From Planctomycetota bacterium (GTDB lineage: Bacteria; Planctomycetota; UBA1135; UBA2386), in NCBI GenBank assembly GCA_016794425.1, contig JAEUHR010000003.1, forward strand, positions 235,046 to 299,045: 64,000 nucleotides of DNA. The letters are read 5' to 3'. The notes under the pieces were generated by a model, which saw only the letters and a list, made by a program, of their open reading frames with translations, ran no database searches and had not been told where the DNA came from. This document shows, in pieces, positions 34,225-43,276 of the stretch. Numbering within the stretch: position 1 is the stretch's first letter; each line of letters starts with the position of its first letter. The position numbers and the translations under genes were made by a program.

Positions 34225-35490
34225 ATGAAGGTCCTCGTCGTCGGCTCCGGTGGCCGTGAGCACGCCCTGTGCTGGAAGATCCGCCAGTCGCCGCTGGTGC
34301 AGCGGCTCTGGTGCGCGCCGGGCAATCCCGGTACCGCGGCGGTGGCCGACAACGTCGACATCGCCGCCGACGACCTGCAGGGCCTGCTGCGGTTCGCGCA
34401 GCAGGAGCGGATCGACCTGACCGTGATCGGTCCCGAGGCGCCGCTGTGCCTGGGTGTCGTCGACCTGTTCCAGCAGCACAAGCTGCTGTGCTTCGGCCCC
34501 GACAAACTCGCCGCCGAGATCGAGGGCAGCAAGTCGTTCGCGCGCGAGCTGTGCCGCCGGCACCGCATCCCGGGCCCGAACTTCTGGACCTACGACCATC
34601 CGGCGCAAGCGCGCTCGTTCCTCGACAACCGCGAGGACGGGCCGATCGTCGTCAAGGCGTCGGGCCTCGCGGGCGGCAAGGGCGTCGCGGTGTGCAAGAA
34701 CAACGCCGAGGCGAAGGCGGCCGCGGCCGACTGCCTCGAGAAGCGCCGCTTCGGCGAGGCGGGCACCACGGTCGTGTTCGAGGAGTTCCTGACCGGCCGC
34801 GAACTGTCGCTGATCACGCTGACCGACGGGCAGACGATCGTGCCGCTCGAGCCGGCCGAGGACCACAAGGCCGTGTTCGACGGCGACAAGGGCCCGAACA
34901 CCGGCGGCATGGGCGTGGTCACGCCGGTGCCGCTGATGCCGCGCATGGCGGCGCAGGTCGAGAGCCAGATCGTGTTCCCGACCGTGCACGCGCTGAACCG
35001 CGAAGGGCGTCGCTACCGCGGCTTCCTCTACGCCGGCCTGATGCTGACGACGCAGGGCCCGCGCGTGCTCGAGTACAACTGCCGGCTCGGCGACCCCGAG
35101 ACGCAGCCGCTGCTGCTGCGGCTGCGCAGCGATCTGCTGCCGCTGCTGCTGGCGACCGCCGAAGGCAAGCTGGCCGACCTCGAGGCGCCGGTCTGGGATC
35201 CGCGCGTCGCGGTCTGCGTCGTCGCCTGCAGCGGCGGCTACCCGGGCGAGTTCAAGCCGGGCGTGCCGATCTTCGGCCTCGACCGCGTCGCCGCGGGCGA
35301 GGACCTGCAGGTGTTCCACGCCGGCACCGCGCGACGCGGCGGCGACCTCGTGACCGCCGGCGGCCGCGTGCTCGCGGTGACCGCGCTCGGCGCCGACGTC
35401 GCGGCCGCGCGCGCGCGGGCCTACGCGGCGCTGCGGCAGATCGAGTTCGTCGGCATGCACTACCGTTCCGACATCGGCCAGCGGGCGTGA
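34225..35490 (+). CDS. purD: Phosphoribosylamine-glycine ligase (GAR synthetase)
   Basis: 421 aa ATP-grasp enzyme for the second step of purine synthesis, standard length. It has the N-terminal MKVLVVGSGGREHALCWK, the ATP-grasp signature VVKASGLAGGKGVAV, the family signature RYRGFLYAGLML and the metal-binding LEYNCRLGDPETQ. The other purine genes of the window, purQ and purSL, lie 12 kb away on the opposite strand. It is followed by fur after 34 bp. Confidence 0.97.
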   Translation: MKVLVVGSGGREHALCWKIRQSPLVQRLWCAPGNPGTAAVADNVDIAADDLQGLLRFAQQERIDLTVIGPEAPLCLGVVDLFQQHKLLCFGPDKLAAEIEGSKSFARELCRRHRIPGPNFWTYDHPAQARSFLDNREDGPIVVKASGLAGGKGVAVCKNNAEAKAAAADCLEKRRFGEAGTTVVFEEFLTGRELSLITLTDGQTIVPLEPAEDHKAVFDGDKGPNTGGMGVVTPVPLMPRMAAQVESQIVFPTVHALNREGRRYRGFLYAGLMLTTQGPRVLEYNCRLGDPETQPLLLRLRSDLLPLLLATAEGKLADLEAPVWDPRVAVCVVACSGGYPGEFKPGVPIFGLDRVAAGEDLQVFHAGTARRGGDLVTAGGRVLAVTALGADVAAARARAYAALRQIEFVGMHYRSDIGQRA

Positions 35491-35509
35491 GAAGCGCGCG
35501 GTCGCCGGC

Positions 35510-35515
35510 TATCCT
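35510..35515 (+). promoter_or_regulatory. -10-like hexamer TATCCT upstream of the Fur-family gene
   Basis: TATCCT ends 9 nt before the GTG at 35525. It is identical to the hexamer before the flavin reductase-like gene and suggests that the fur/regulator pair has its own start separate from purD. Confidence 0.45.
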
Positions 35516-35524
35516 GCCCTGCCC

Positions 35525-35976
35525 GTGAAGCCGGAGCAGGAACAGAGCATCGTCGAGAACCACCTGCGCCAGCGCGGCTTCCGCTGGACCAACCAGCGGG
35601 CCCTGATCGTGCGCATGGCGCTCGGTACGCACGACCACTTCACGGCCGACGAACTGCTGGACCTCTGCCGCCGCACCGATCCGCGCGTGTCGCGGGCGAC
35701 CGTCTACCGGACGCTGGCCGTGCTCGAACAGGCCGGTTTCGTCGACGGCCTCGACACCGGCGACGGCGGCCGCCGGTTCGAGCACGTGCTCGGCCACGCG
35801 CAGCACGACCACATGGTGTGCCGCGTCTGCGACCGCATCTTCGAGTTCCGCGACGACGAACTCGAGCGGCGCCTGGCGGCGGCGGCGCGCCGCATCGGCT
35901 TCCGCAACGAGCGGCGCAGCCTGCGCGTCCACGGCACCTGCCGCAGTTGCCAGAAGGCCGAACGTGGGGGGCGGCC

Positions 35977-35980
<4 letters not shown>
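35525..35980 (+). CDS. Fur-family metal-responsive transcriptional regulator
   Basis: 151 aa, GTG start. The winged helix is at residues ~10-85 (RWTNQRALIVRMALGTHDHFTADELLD, VSRATVYRTLAVLEQAGFV). The dimerisation/metal domain follows, with QHDHMVCRVCDRIFEF and a second CxxC (GTCRSCQ) forming the structural zinc site. Whether it senses iron, zinc, manganese or peroxide cannot be told. Its stop overlaps the GTG of the NtrC-type regulator (GTGA), so the two are coupled. Confidence 0.92.
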
Positions 35981-37374
<1,394 letters not shown>

Positions 37375-37380
37375 ACTACG

Positions 37381-39840
37381 TCACGGCACGCGCAGCCAGA
37401 CCGTGTCGCTGAGCGTCCAGCCCTGCGGCCCGGCCGGATCGATCACGCCGACCTGGGTCCAGACTTCGAACCCGGGTGGCAGGCCGATCCAGGGCAGCGC
37501 CAGCGTCGCCGTGCCGATCGCGTCGGTCGGCAGCGCCGTCAGCACGTCGAGGTTCGGCACGACTGTGCCGCCGAACACCGGCACGTCGATGCGCGACAGG
37601 CCGGTCACGAACACGCACAGCGTCGACTCGAGCGCCGACGACAGCCGCCAGCGCAGCTCGGAGCCCGGCAGCAGTGAGCCGTCGCCAGTCAGCTTCGGCG
37701 CGCGGCGCGGGCTGCCGAGCGCCTGGCCGGTCGTGGTCCAGAACGGCACGTTCTGCCACAGTCCGTAGTAGCCGGCGTCGCGGCCGCCGATCGCGGTGAT
37801 CCAGCCACCGACGTGCAGTTCGCCGCGCGCGTCGTCGGCGAGCAGCGCGAACACCGCCCCGCTGGCTTCGGCCGGCGCGAACGGCACCCAGGTGCTGCCC
37901 GTCCAGCGCATCAGGTAGTCGGCCGGCGCGCCGGTGCCGCGGTTGAAGGAACCGCCGACGACCAGTTGGCCGCCCAACGTGGTGATCGCGGCGATGCCGA
38001 CGTTGCCGGGCGGCAGCGTCGTCGCAGTGCCGGTGCCGAGCGTGCTCCAGGTGCTGCCGTTCCAGCGCGCCAGCGAACGCGCGGCCAGCGTGCCGGCCTG
38101 CGTGAAACGGCCGCCGACGATCAGGTCCGCGCCGAACGTGCCGAGCGCTTCGACGCTGCCGTTGAAGCCGGGGTCGGCCGCGACCGCGGTGGTGCCGTTC
38201 CAACGATGCAGCCGCGGCGTGCCGACGGTCGAGCCGCCGATCCACAGCTGCCCCTGGTACTCATGCATCGCCAGCAGCGCGCCGTTGATCGACGGTGCGA
38301 ACGTCTGCCAGCCGCTGCCGGTCCAGCGCCGCGGTGCGCCGACCGAGCCGATGTGGATCGCGCCCTGGTAGACCGCGACGCAGTAGACCGGGTGGTTCGG
38401 CGCCACGGTGCCGCCGAGAGTGTCCCAGCCGGTGCCGGTGTAGCGGGCGACGCCGTCGGCGTGCGCGCCATCGACGGTGCCGAACTCGCCGACGACCCAC
38501 AGCTCGCCGTTGTGTTCGACGGCGTCGTGCACGAGGCCGTCGAACGTGCCGAACGGTTGCCAGCGCGTGCCGTCGAAGCGCGCCAGCGTCGACGTCCAGC
38601 GATCGCCGGCGAGCAGGAAGCGGCCACCGGCGACGACCTGGCCCTGGTAGCGCGCCAGCAGGTGCACTTCGTCGCCGAAGCCCTGGCCATCGCCGACGGG
38701 CTGCCAGTCGGCACCGTCGTAGCTGGCGAGGTGGTAGACCGCCCGCAGGCCGACCGGCTGGCCGATCTGGCCGGCGATCTGGAACTCACCGCCGCAGTAG
38801 AGCCGGTCGTTCCAGGCGACCATCGCGAACACTTCCGGCGGGTTGGACTCGGCGAGACCGACGCCGCCGACCGAGTGCAACTGCGTGCCGTCGAACCGTG
38901 CCACACCGGCCGCCGGCGTCGCGCCGACGGCCGTGAAGTAGCCGGCGACCCACAGCTGCTGGTTCCACACGCACAGCGCGGACACGCGCGGCACGTAGGT
39001 CGACGCCTGCACACCGCTGCCGACCGCGTGCCATTGCGCGCCGTCGAACGCGGCGAGGTTGTCGGCCGGCACGCCACCGGCCTGGTCGAACACGCCGCCG
39101 CAGTAGAGCCGCCCGTTGTGCAGCGCGATCGCATCGACCCAGGCGCCGCTGACGCCGCCGCCGAGCGTGTGCCATTGGCTGCCGTCCCACGCGGCGACGC
39201 GGCCGACCGGCGTCGTGCCGGCGCGGTCGAGTTCGCCGCCGACGTAGAGCAGGTTGCCGTCGCTGTGCAGCGCGCGCGGCACCGCGTGGGTCCACAGCGT
39301 CCGGTGCACGCCGCCGCCGACTTCGAGCCACTGGCTGCCGGTCCAGCGCGCCAGGCCGCGCACCGGCTGGCTGCCCGACACCACGAACTCACCGGCCGCG
39401 TACAGCGCGCCCTGGTGTTCGCACAGTGCCCACACCGTGCCGGCGAGGCCCTGGCCGACCGGGTGCCACTGCGCGCCGTCCCAACGCGCGACGCGCAGCG
39501 CCGGTGCGCCGCCGGCCTGGCCGAACTCGCCGCCGATGTAGAGACTGCCCTGGAACTCGACCGCGGCCCGCACGGCGCCGTTGACGCCGCTGCCGAGCGG
39601 CTGCCAGCGCACGCCGTCGAACCGCGCGACGTGCTGCAGCCTGGCACCGTCGCGCCACGGCTCGCGGTAGGTGCCGGCGATCAGTTCGTTGCGGAACGTG
39701 CCGAGGGCGAACACGCGGCCGGCGATGCCGAAGCCGGGCTGGTCGAAGTGCGGCGACCAGGCGCCCTGGGCGCAGAGCGTCGCGGCGAACAGCCAGCACA
39801 GCAGCAGCGGCAACCAGACGGAACGCGACGGGTGGGACAT
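37381..39840 (-). CDS. Secreted beta-propeller-repeat protein A
   Basis: 819 aa, signal peptide MSHPSRSVWLPLLLCWLFAATLCAQ. Residues ~30-690 are tandem repeats of about 50 residues with the core 'VARFDG..W..LG.GVNGAV.A...F.G.LYIGGEF..AGG', the kelch/WD-like blade pattern common in planctomycete secreted proteins. The last ~100 residues form a separate module with GLSRIDVPVFGGTVVP and DPAGPQGW, shared with protein B. Function unknown; probably surface display or binding. A Shine-Dalgarno-like GGAG precedes the ATG. The shared TGGCAG-N17-CGCA element lies ~75-110 nt upstream. Confidence 0.85.
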   Translation of the reverse strand: MSHPSRSVWLPLLLCWLFAATLCAQGAWSPHFDQPGFGIAGRVFALGTFRNELIAGTYREPWRDGARLQHVARFDGVRWQPLGSGVNGAVRAAVEFQGSLYIGGEFGQAGGAPALRVARWDGAQWHPVGQGLAGTVWALCEHQGALYAAGEFVVSGSQPVRGLARWTGSQWLEVGGGVHRTLWTHAVPRALHSDGNLLYVGGELDRAGTTPVGRVAAWDGSQWHTLGGGVSGAWVDAIALHNGRLYCGGVFDQAGGVPADNLAAFDGAQWHAVGSGVQASTYVPRVSALCVWNQQLWVAGYFTAVGATPAAGVARFDGTQLHSVGGVGLAESNPPEVFAMVAWNDRLYCGGEFQIAGQIGQPVGLRAVYHLASYDGADWQPVGDGQGFGDEVHLLARYQGQVVAGGRFLLAGDRWTSTLARFDGTRWQPFGTFDGLVHDAVEHNGELWVVGEFGTVDGAHADGVARYTGTGWDTLGGTVAPNHPVYCVAVYQGAIHIGSVGAPRRWTGSGWQTFAPSINGALLAMHEYQGQLWIGGSTVGTPRLHRWNGTTAVAADPGFNGSVEALGTFGADLIVGGRFTQAGTLAARSLARWNGSTWSTLGTGTATTLPPGNVGIAAITTLGGQLVVGGSFNRGTGAPADYLMRWTGSTWVPFAPAEASGAVFALLADDARGELHVGGWITAIGGRDAGYYGLWQNVPFWTTTGQALGSPRRAPKLTGDGSLLPGSELRWRLSSALESTLCVFVTGLSRIDVPVFGGTVVPNLDVLTALPTDAIGTATLALPWIGLPPGFEVWTQVGVIDPAGPQGWTLSDTVWLRVP

Positions 39841-39917
39841 GAGTGATCTCCGAGCAGTGAGGACAGGTCAGGGGCCGATGGTGGGAGCGACGGTCGAAGT
39901 CGCGACGAAGCACCGGG

Positions 39918-39951
39918 TGTGCGCCCGCGGGCCCGGGCGGCTGCCACGATT
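39918..39951 (-). promoter_or_regulatory. Shared element AATCGTGGCAGCCGC with downstream CGCA, propeller gene A
   Basis: On the minus strand the 15-mer AATCGTGGCAGCCGC (39937-39951) is identical to one upstream of propeller gene B. TGGCAG is followed after 17 nt by CGCACA. The layout resembles a -35/-10 pair about 75 nt before the ATG at 39840. It begins immediately after the stop codon of gene B. Confidence 0.5.
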
Positions 39952-39953
39952 CG

Positions 39954-42374
39954 TCACGGGGCCGTGCACTGCAGCGCGTTGGTCGCGGCCCAGCCGGCCG
40001 GGCCGTTCGGGTCGAGCAGGAACACCTGTGCGAACAGGTCCTGGCCCGACGGCGTGCTCGGCCAGGCCGTCGCGAACGCCGACTGGCCGGCGGCGTCGCC
40101 GACCAGCGTGAACAGGACCTCGGGCAGGGGGACCAGCGTGCAGCCGAACAGCGGCAGGTCGATGCGCGACAGGCCGAGGCCGAGCGCGCCGAGGTGGAAC
40201 GGCTGGCCGGTGACCGACAGCACGAACGCGCTGCCGGTGCCCAGAGTGCCCTCGCCGCGCAGCACCGGTACGGGTCCCGTGAAGGCCGTGCCGTGATGGC
40301 GGTTCTGCCAGCGGGGGCGTGTGCGCCACTCGGCGTAGCGCTGCGCCGGGCGGCCGGCGACGCGGTGGAACAGGCCGAACACGTGCAGGCTGCCGACCGC
40401 TGGGTCGGTGTGCAGCGCCAGTGGCACGCCATCGAGGTTGCCCGGCACTGCGGCCCAGGTGGTGCCGTTCCACTGCAGCAGGAAGCCGCGCGGATCGCCG
40501 TTGGCGCCGACGTAGAGCTGGCCGTCGAGTTCGGCGATCGCGTCGACGGCGTAACCGTTGACGCCGCTGCCGTAGGTCGACCACGTGCTGCCGTTCCAGC
40601 GCGCGAGCCGCGTCGTCGCGACGCCGTTGACCGAGCCGAAGCGCCCGCCGACCAGCAGGTCCTGGCCGTAGCTGCCGAGGCAGTGCGGGAAGTCGTCGGC
40701 GGCGCCGATCTGCTGGGCGGTGGTGCCGTTCCAGCGGTAGATCCGGTACTGCGCGAACGTGGTGGTCGTGAAGTAGAGGTTGCCGTCGGTGTGCGAGTGC
40801 AGGTCGTCGAGGACGCCGCTGACCGCCGCGCGCGTGGCCCATGCACTGCCGGTCCAGCGCCGCAGGTCGGTGGTGCCGCCGGCGAACAGCTGGCCCTGGT
40901 GCACGGCCAGCGGCGGCAGGATCGGCGGGCCGAACGCGGTCCAGGTGCTGCCGTCGAAGAACGCGCTGTTGGTGATCGGCTGGTCGCCGATCTGCGTGAA
41001 CACGCCGTTCACGACCAGGCCGCCGTTCCAGGCCACGACGTTGGCGATCTGGCCGTTGCAGGCGGCGAAGCGCTGCCATCGGTCGCCGTCCCAGCGTGCG
41101 ATGCCGTCGGCGGCGACGGTGCCGGCCCCGTTGAAGCCACCGAAGGCGAGCCAGTCGGCGCCGTAGCGCACCACGCCGCGCGCCTCGCCGTGCAGGCCGC
41201 GGCCGGTGCCCATCGGCTGCCACGCGGCGCCGTCGAAGCGGATCACGTTGGCGGATGTGACCGCCGTCGCGCCGATCGGCGGGTCGCCACCGCGCGTGAA
41301 CTCGCCGCCGACCAGGAGGTCGCCGCCGTGCACGCCGAGGGCGAGCACCACGGTGCCGATCGAACCGCTGAACACGCCGGCGACGCCGCCGACGCTGCTC
41401 CAGGCGGTGCCGTTCCAGCGCGCGAGGTAGGGGCCCGGCTGGGTGAAGTCGCCGCCGGCGTAGAGGTCGCTGCCGACCACCTGCAGTGCCGTGGTGCTCG
41501 CCGGTGGTGCACCGCTGCCGCCGCCGAACGGTTGCCAGGCGGTGCCGGTCCAGACCGCGAGCCCCGGGATCGGCGACGTGCCGGACGCGCTGTACGAGCC
41601 GCCGACGACGAGCTGGCCGCCGTAGTCGGCCATCGCGCGGATGCGGCCGTTGAAACCGGCGCCCATCGGCGCGAACGAGCTGCCGTTCCACCGCGCCACG
41701 CACGGCGCCGCGATGCCACCGGCGGTGGCGAAGTCGCCACCGACGATCAAGTCGGTGCCGTCGACGTGCAGCGACCAGCCGGCGCCGGCCATGCCCGGCA
41801 GGTTGCCGAGGCCGCTGCCGCACGGCGCCCACGTGCTGCCGTTCCAGCGCGCGATGCCGGCGACCGGCTGGCCGCCGGCGGTGTCGAAGTCGCCGGTTGC
41901 GTAGAGCTCGCTGTTGTAGACCGCCAGCGCGCGCACATCGCAGTCCCAGCCGGTCAGCTGCAGGCCCAGGCCGAGCGCGTGGAACGTGGTGCCGTCCCAG
42001 CGCGCGATGTGGTTGCACGGCTGGCCGCCGGCGAGGTCGAAGGTGCCGGCGACGACGAGGCTGCCCTGGTACTCGCAGAGGGCACGGATCGTCGGCGTCG
42101 CGAACGAGGCCCAGCCGCCGATCAGGTCGACACCGCTGTCGACGCGCTGCCAGGCGCTGCCGTCCCAGCGGGCCAGGCAGGCGATCTCGCCGCCGTTGGC
42201 TGCGAACGGAAAGCCGCCGGCGTAGGTCTCGCCGAGCCAGGTGCCGAAGCCGAACACGCGGCCGCCCAGCCCCGACGTCGCGGTGTCGTCGGCCCAGGCC
42301 CCGCCCTGGGCGCGGGTGAGCGCGGTCAGCAGGCAGCACAGCAGGAACGTGGACAGGCGGCGCAGGGTGGGCAT
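39954..42374 (-). CDS. Secreted beta-propeller-repeat protein B, paralog of A
   Basis: 806 aa, signal peptide PTLRRLSTFLLCCLLTALTRAQ. It has the same ~50-residue blade repeats as protein A ('IARWDG..W..LG.GL..' and 'LYATGDFDTAGGQP'), and the same C-terminal module (GLSRIDLPLFGCTLVP, DPNGPAGW). Mature sequences have diverged well beyond recent duplication. The ATG at 42374 was chosen over the one 13 codons upstream because it gives a standard signal peptide. It is divergent from the ECF sigma/kinase operon across 329 bp of non-coding DNA that holds the shared inverted elements. Confidence 0.85.
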   Translation of the reverse strand: MPTLRRLSTFLLCCLLTALTRAQGGAWADDTATSGLGGRVFGFGTWLGETYAGGFPFAANGGEIACLARWDGSAWQRVDSGVDLIGGWASFATPTIRALCEYQGSLVVAGTFDLAGGQPCNHIARWDGTTFHALGLGLQLTGWDCDVRALAVYNSELYATGDFDTAGGQPVAGIARWNGSTWAPCGSGLGNLPGMAGAGWSLHVDGTDLIVGGDFATAGGIAAPCVARWNGSSFAPMGAGFNGRIRAMADYGGQLVVGGSYSASGTSPIPGLAVWTGTAWQPFGGGSGAPPASTTALQVVGSDLYAGGDFTQPGPYLARWNGTAWSSVGGVAGVFSGSIGTVVLALGVHGGDLLVGGEFTRGGDPPIGATAVTSANVIRFDGAAWQPMGTGRGLHGEARGVVRYGADWLAFGGFNGAGTVAADGIARWDGDRWQRFAACNGQIANVVAWNGGLVVNGVFTQIGDQPITNSAFFDGSTWTAFGPPILPPLAVHQGQLFAGGTTDLRRWTGSAWATRAAVSGVLDDLHSHTDGNLYFTTTTFAQYRIYRWNGTTAQQIGAADDFPHCLGSYGQDLLVGGRFGSVNGVATTRLARWNGSTWSTYGSGVNGYAVDAIAELDGQLYVGANGDPRGFLLQWNGTTWAAVPGNLDGVPLALHTDPAVGSLHVFGLFHRVAGRPAQRYAEWRTRPRWQNRHHGTAFTGPVPVLRGEGTLGTGSAFVLSVTGQPFHLGALGLGLSRIDLPLFGCTLVPLPEVLFTLVGDAAGQSAFATAWPSTPSGQDLFAQVFLLDPNGPAGWAATNALQCTAP

Positions 42375-42468
42375 GGGCGGGTGGGGGCCGGCGCGGGAAA
42401 AGTGCCGCCGCACGGCTTCCGGTCCTTGCTCCGGTCACCGCACGGCGGCCCTGACTCGTCTCGCCGGT

Positions 42469-42502
42469 GTTGCGCCACCGCGGTGCCGCGGCTGCCACGA
42501 TT
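42469..42502 (-). promoter_or_regulatory. Shared element AATCGTGGCAGCCGC with downstream CGCA, propeller gene B
   Basis: Minus-strand copy of the element found before gene A: AATCGTGGCAGCCGC at 42488-42502, then 17 nt after TGGCAG the sequence CGCAAC. It lies about 95-128 nt upstream of the ATG at 42374. Confidence 0.5.
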
Positions 42503-42520
42503 TCCCGCGGCGGAGAAACC

Positions 42521-42548
42521 TGGCAGTCGGCCGCGCCGCACAGCGCAT
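42521..42548 (+). promoter_or_regulatory. TGGCAG-N17-CGCA element facing the sigma/kinase operon
   Basis: On the plus strand GAAACCTGGCAGTCGG is followed, 17 nt after TGGCAG, by CGCATC (42544-42549), the same spacing as in the two copies before the propeller genes. Together with the minus-strand copy at 42488-42502 it forms an inverted pair (CTGCCA...TTTC / GAAA...TGGCAG). Confidence 0.45.
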
Positions 42549-42703
42549 CGGTCTGGTTGCCATGTGCCCACAGCGACCCGAGTCCATGTTCCGCACGGCC
42601 TCTGTCCGGTCGCCGCACACGCGGCATCGGGCCGCAGCGGTTACGCTGTCCGGAACCCGCACGGAATCGCCGTGGCCCCGGACTTGCCATGGCGCGGCGC
42701 GTG

Positions 42704-43276
42704 ATGACCGAACCGAACCGCCAGCCCGACACGAACCGGCAGGAGCCGTCGGATGCGCTGACGATCGGCGCGCTCTACGACGAGATCCGCCGCCTCGCCC
42801 GCAGCCAGATGCGCCGCGAGCGACCCGACCACACGCTGCCGCCGACCGCGCTGGCCAACGAGGCCTACCTGCGGTTGTTCGGCAGCGCACCGCCGAACTT
42901 CACCAGCGGCGCAGAGTTCCTGGCCGCAGCGGTGACGACGCTGCGGCGCATCCTGGTCGAGCACGGCCGGCGGCGCCTGCGGCAGAAGCGCGGCGGCGGC
43001 GCCGCGCGTGCGGCGATCGACACCGACGAACTGCCGGCCGCGGCCACCGACGACCGGGTGCTGGCGCTCGACGAGGCACTGCAGCGGCTCGCCGAGTTCG
43101 ATCCCGGCAAGGCGCGCCTGGTCGAGCTGCGGTTCTTCGGCGGGCTGTCGGTCGACGAGGCCGCGACGGTGCTGGACGTGTCGCCGCGCACGGCGGCGCG
43201 CGACTGGCGCGTGGCGCGCGCGTTCCTGCGCAACGAACTCGGCGCGGAGGCGGTGGGCGATGACGTGGACGCGTGA
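42704..43276 (+). CDS. ECF sigma factor of the Ser/Thr-kinase-linked planctomycete family
   Basis: 190 aa. It matches the TIGR02999-type ECF group: ALYDEIRRLARSQMRRERPDHTLPPTALANEAYLRL (region 2), then LRRILVEHGRRRLRQKRGGG, and region 4 RLVELRFFGGLSVDEAATVLDVSPRTAARDWRVARAFL. This family is typically encoded next to a Ser/Thr kinase instead of an anti-sigma factor, exactly as here, where the kinase ATG lies 17 bp inside its 3' end. Start at the ATG at 42704; an in-frame ATG at 42689 is possible. Confidence 0.92.
   Translation: MTEPNRQPDTNRQEPSDALTIGALYDEIRRLARSQMRRERPDHTLPPTALANEAYLRLFGSAPPNFTSGAEFLAAAVTTLRRILVEHGRRRLRQKRGGGAARAAIDTDELPAAATDDRVLALDEALQRLAEFDPGKARLVELRFFGGLSVDEAATVLDVSPRTAARDWRVARAFLRNELGAEAVGDDVDA

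Larger units (their letters stand above)
42375..42703. other. 329-bp divergent intergenic region
   Basis: No credible ORF with coding-type base use. It contains the two inverted TGGCAG elements described separately. The ~155 bp between the plus-strand element and the sigma start codon holds a possible -10-like TTACGCTG (near 42640) and otherwise nothing I can identify. Confidence 0.5.

Noticed and set aside
33808..35460. 550-codon minus-strand frame joining the DsrE-like protein to a long N-terminal part
   Set aside because: The upstream part is antisense to purD. The DsrE domain starts exactly at the internal ATG at 34134.
39937..39951. Sigma-54 promoter reading of TGGCAG
   Set aside because: A -24/-12 promoter needs TTGC about 5 nt after TGGCAC. 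None of the three copies has it.
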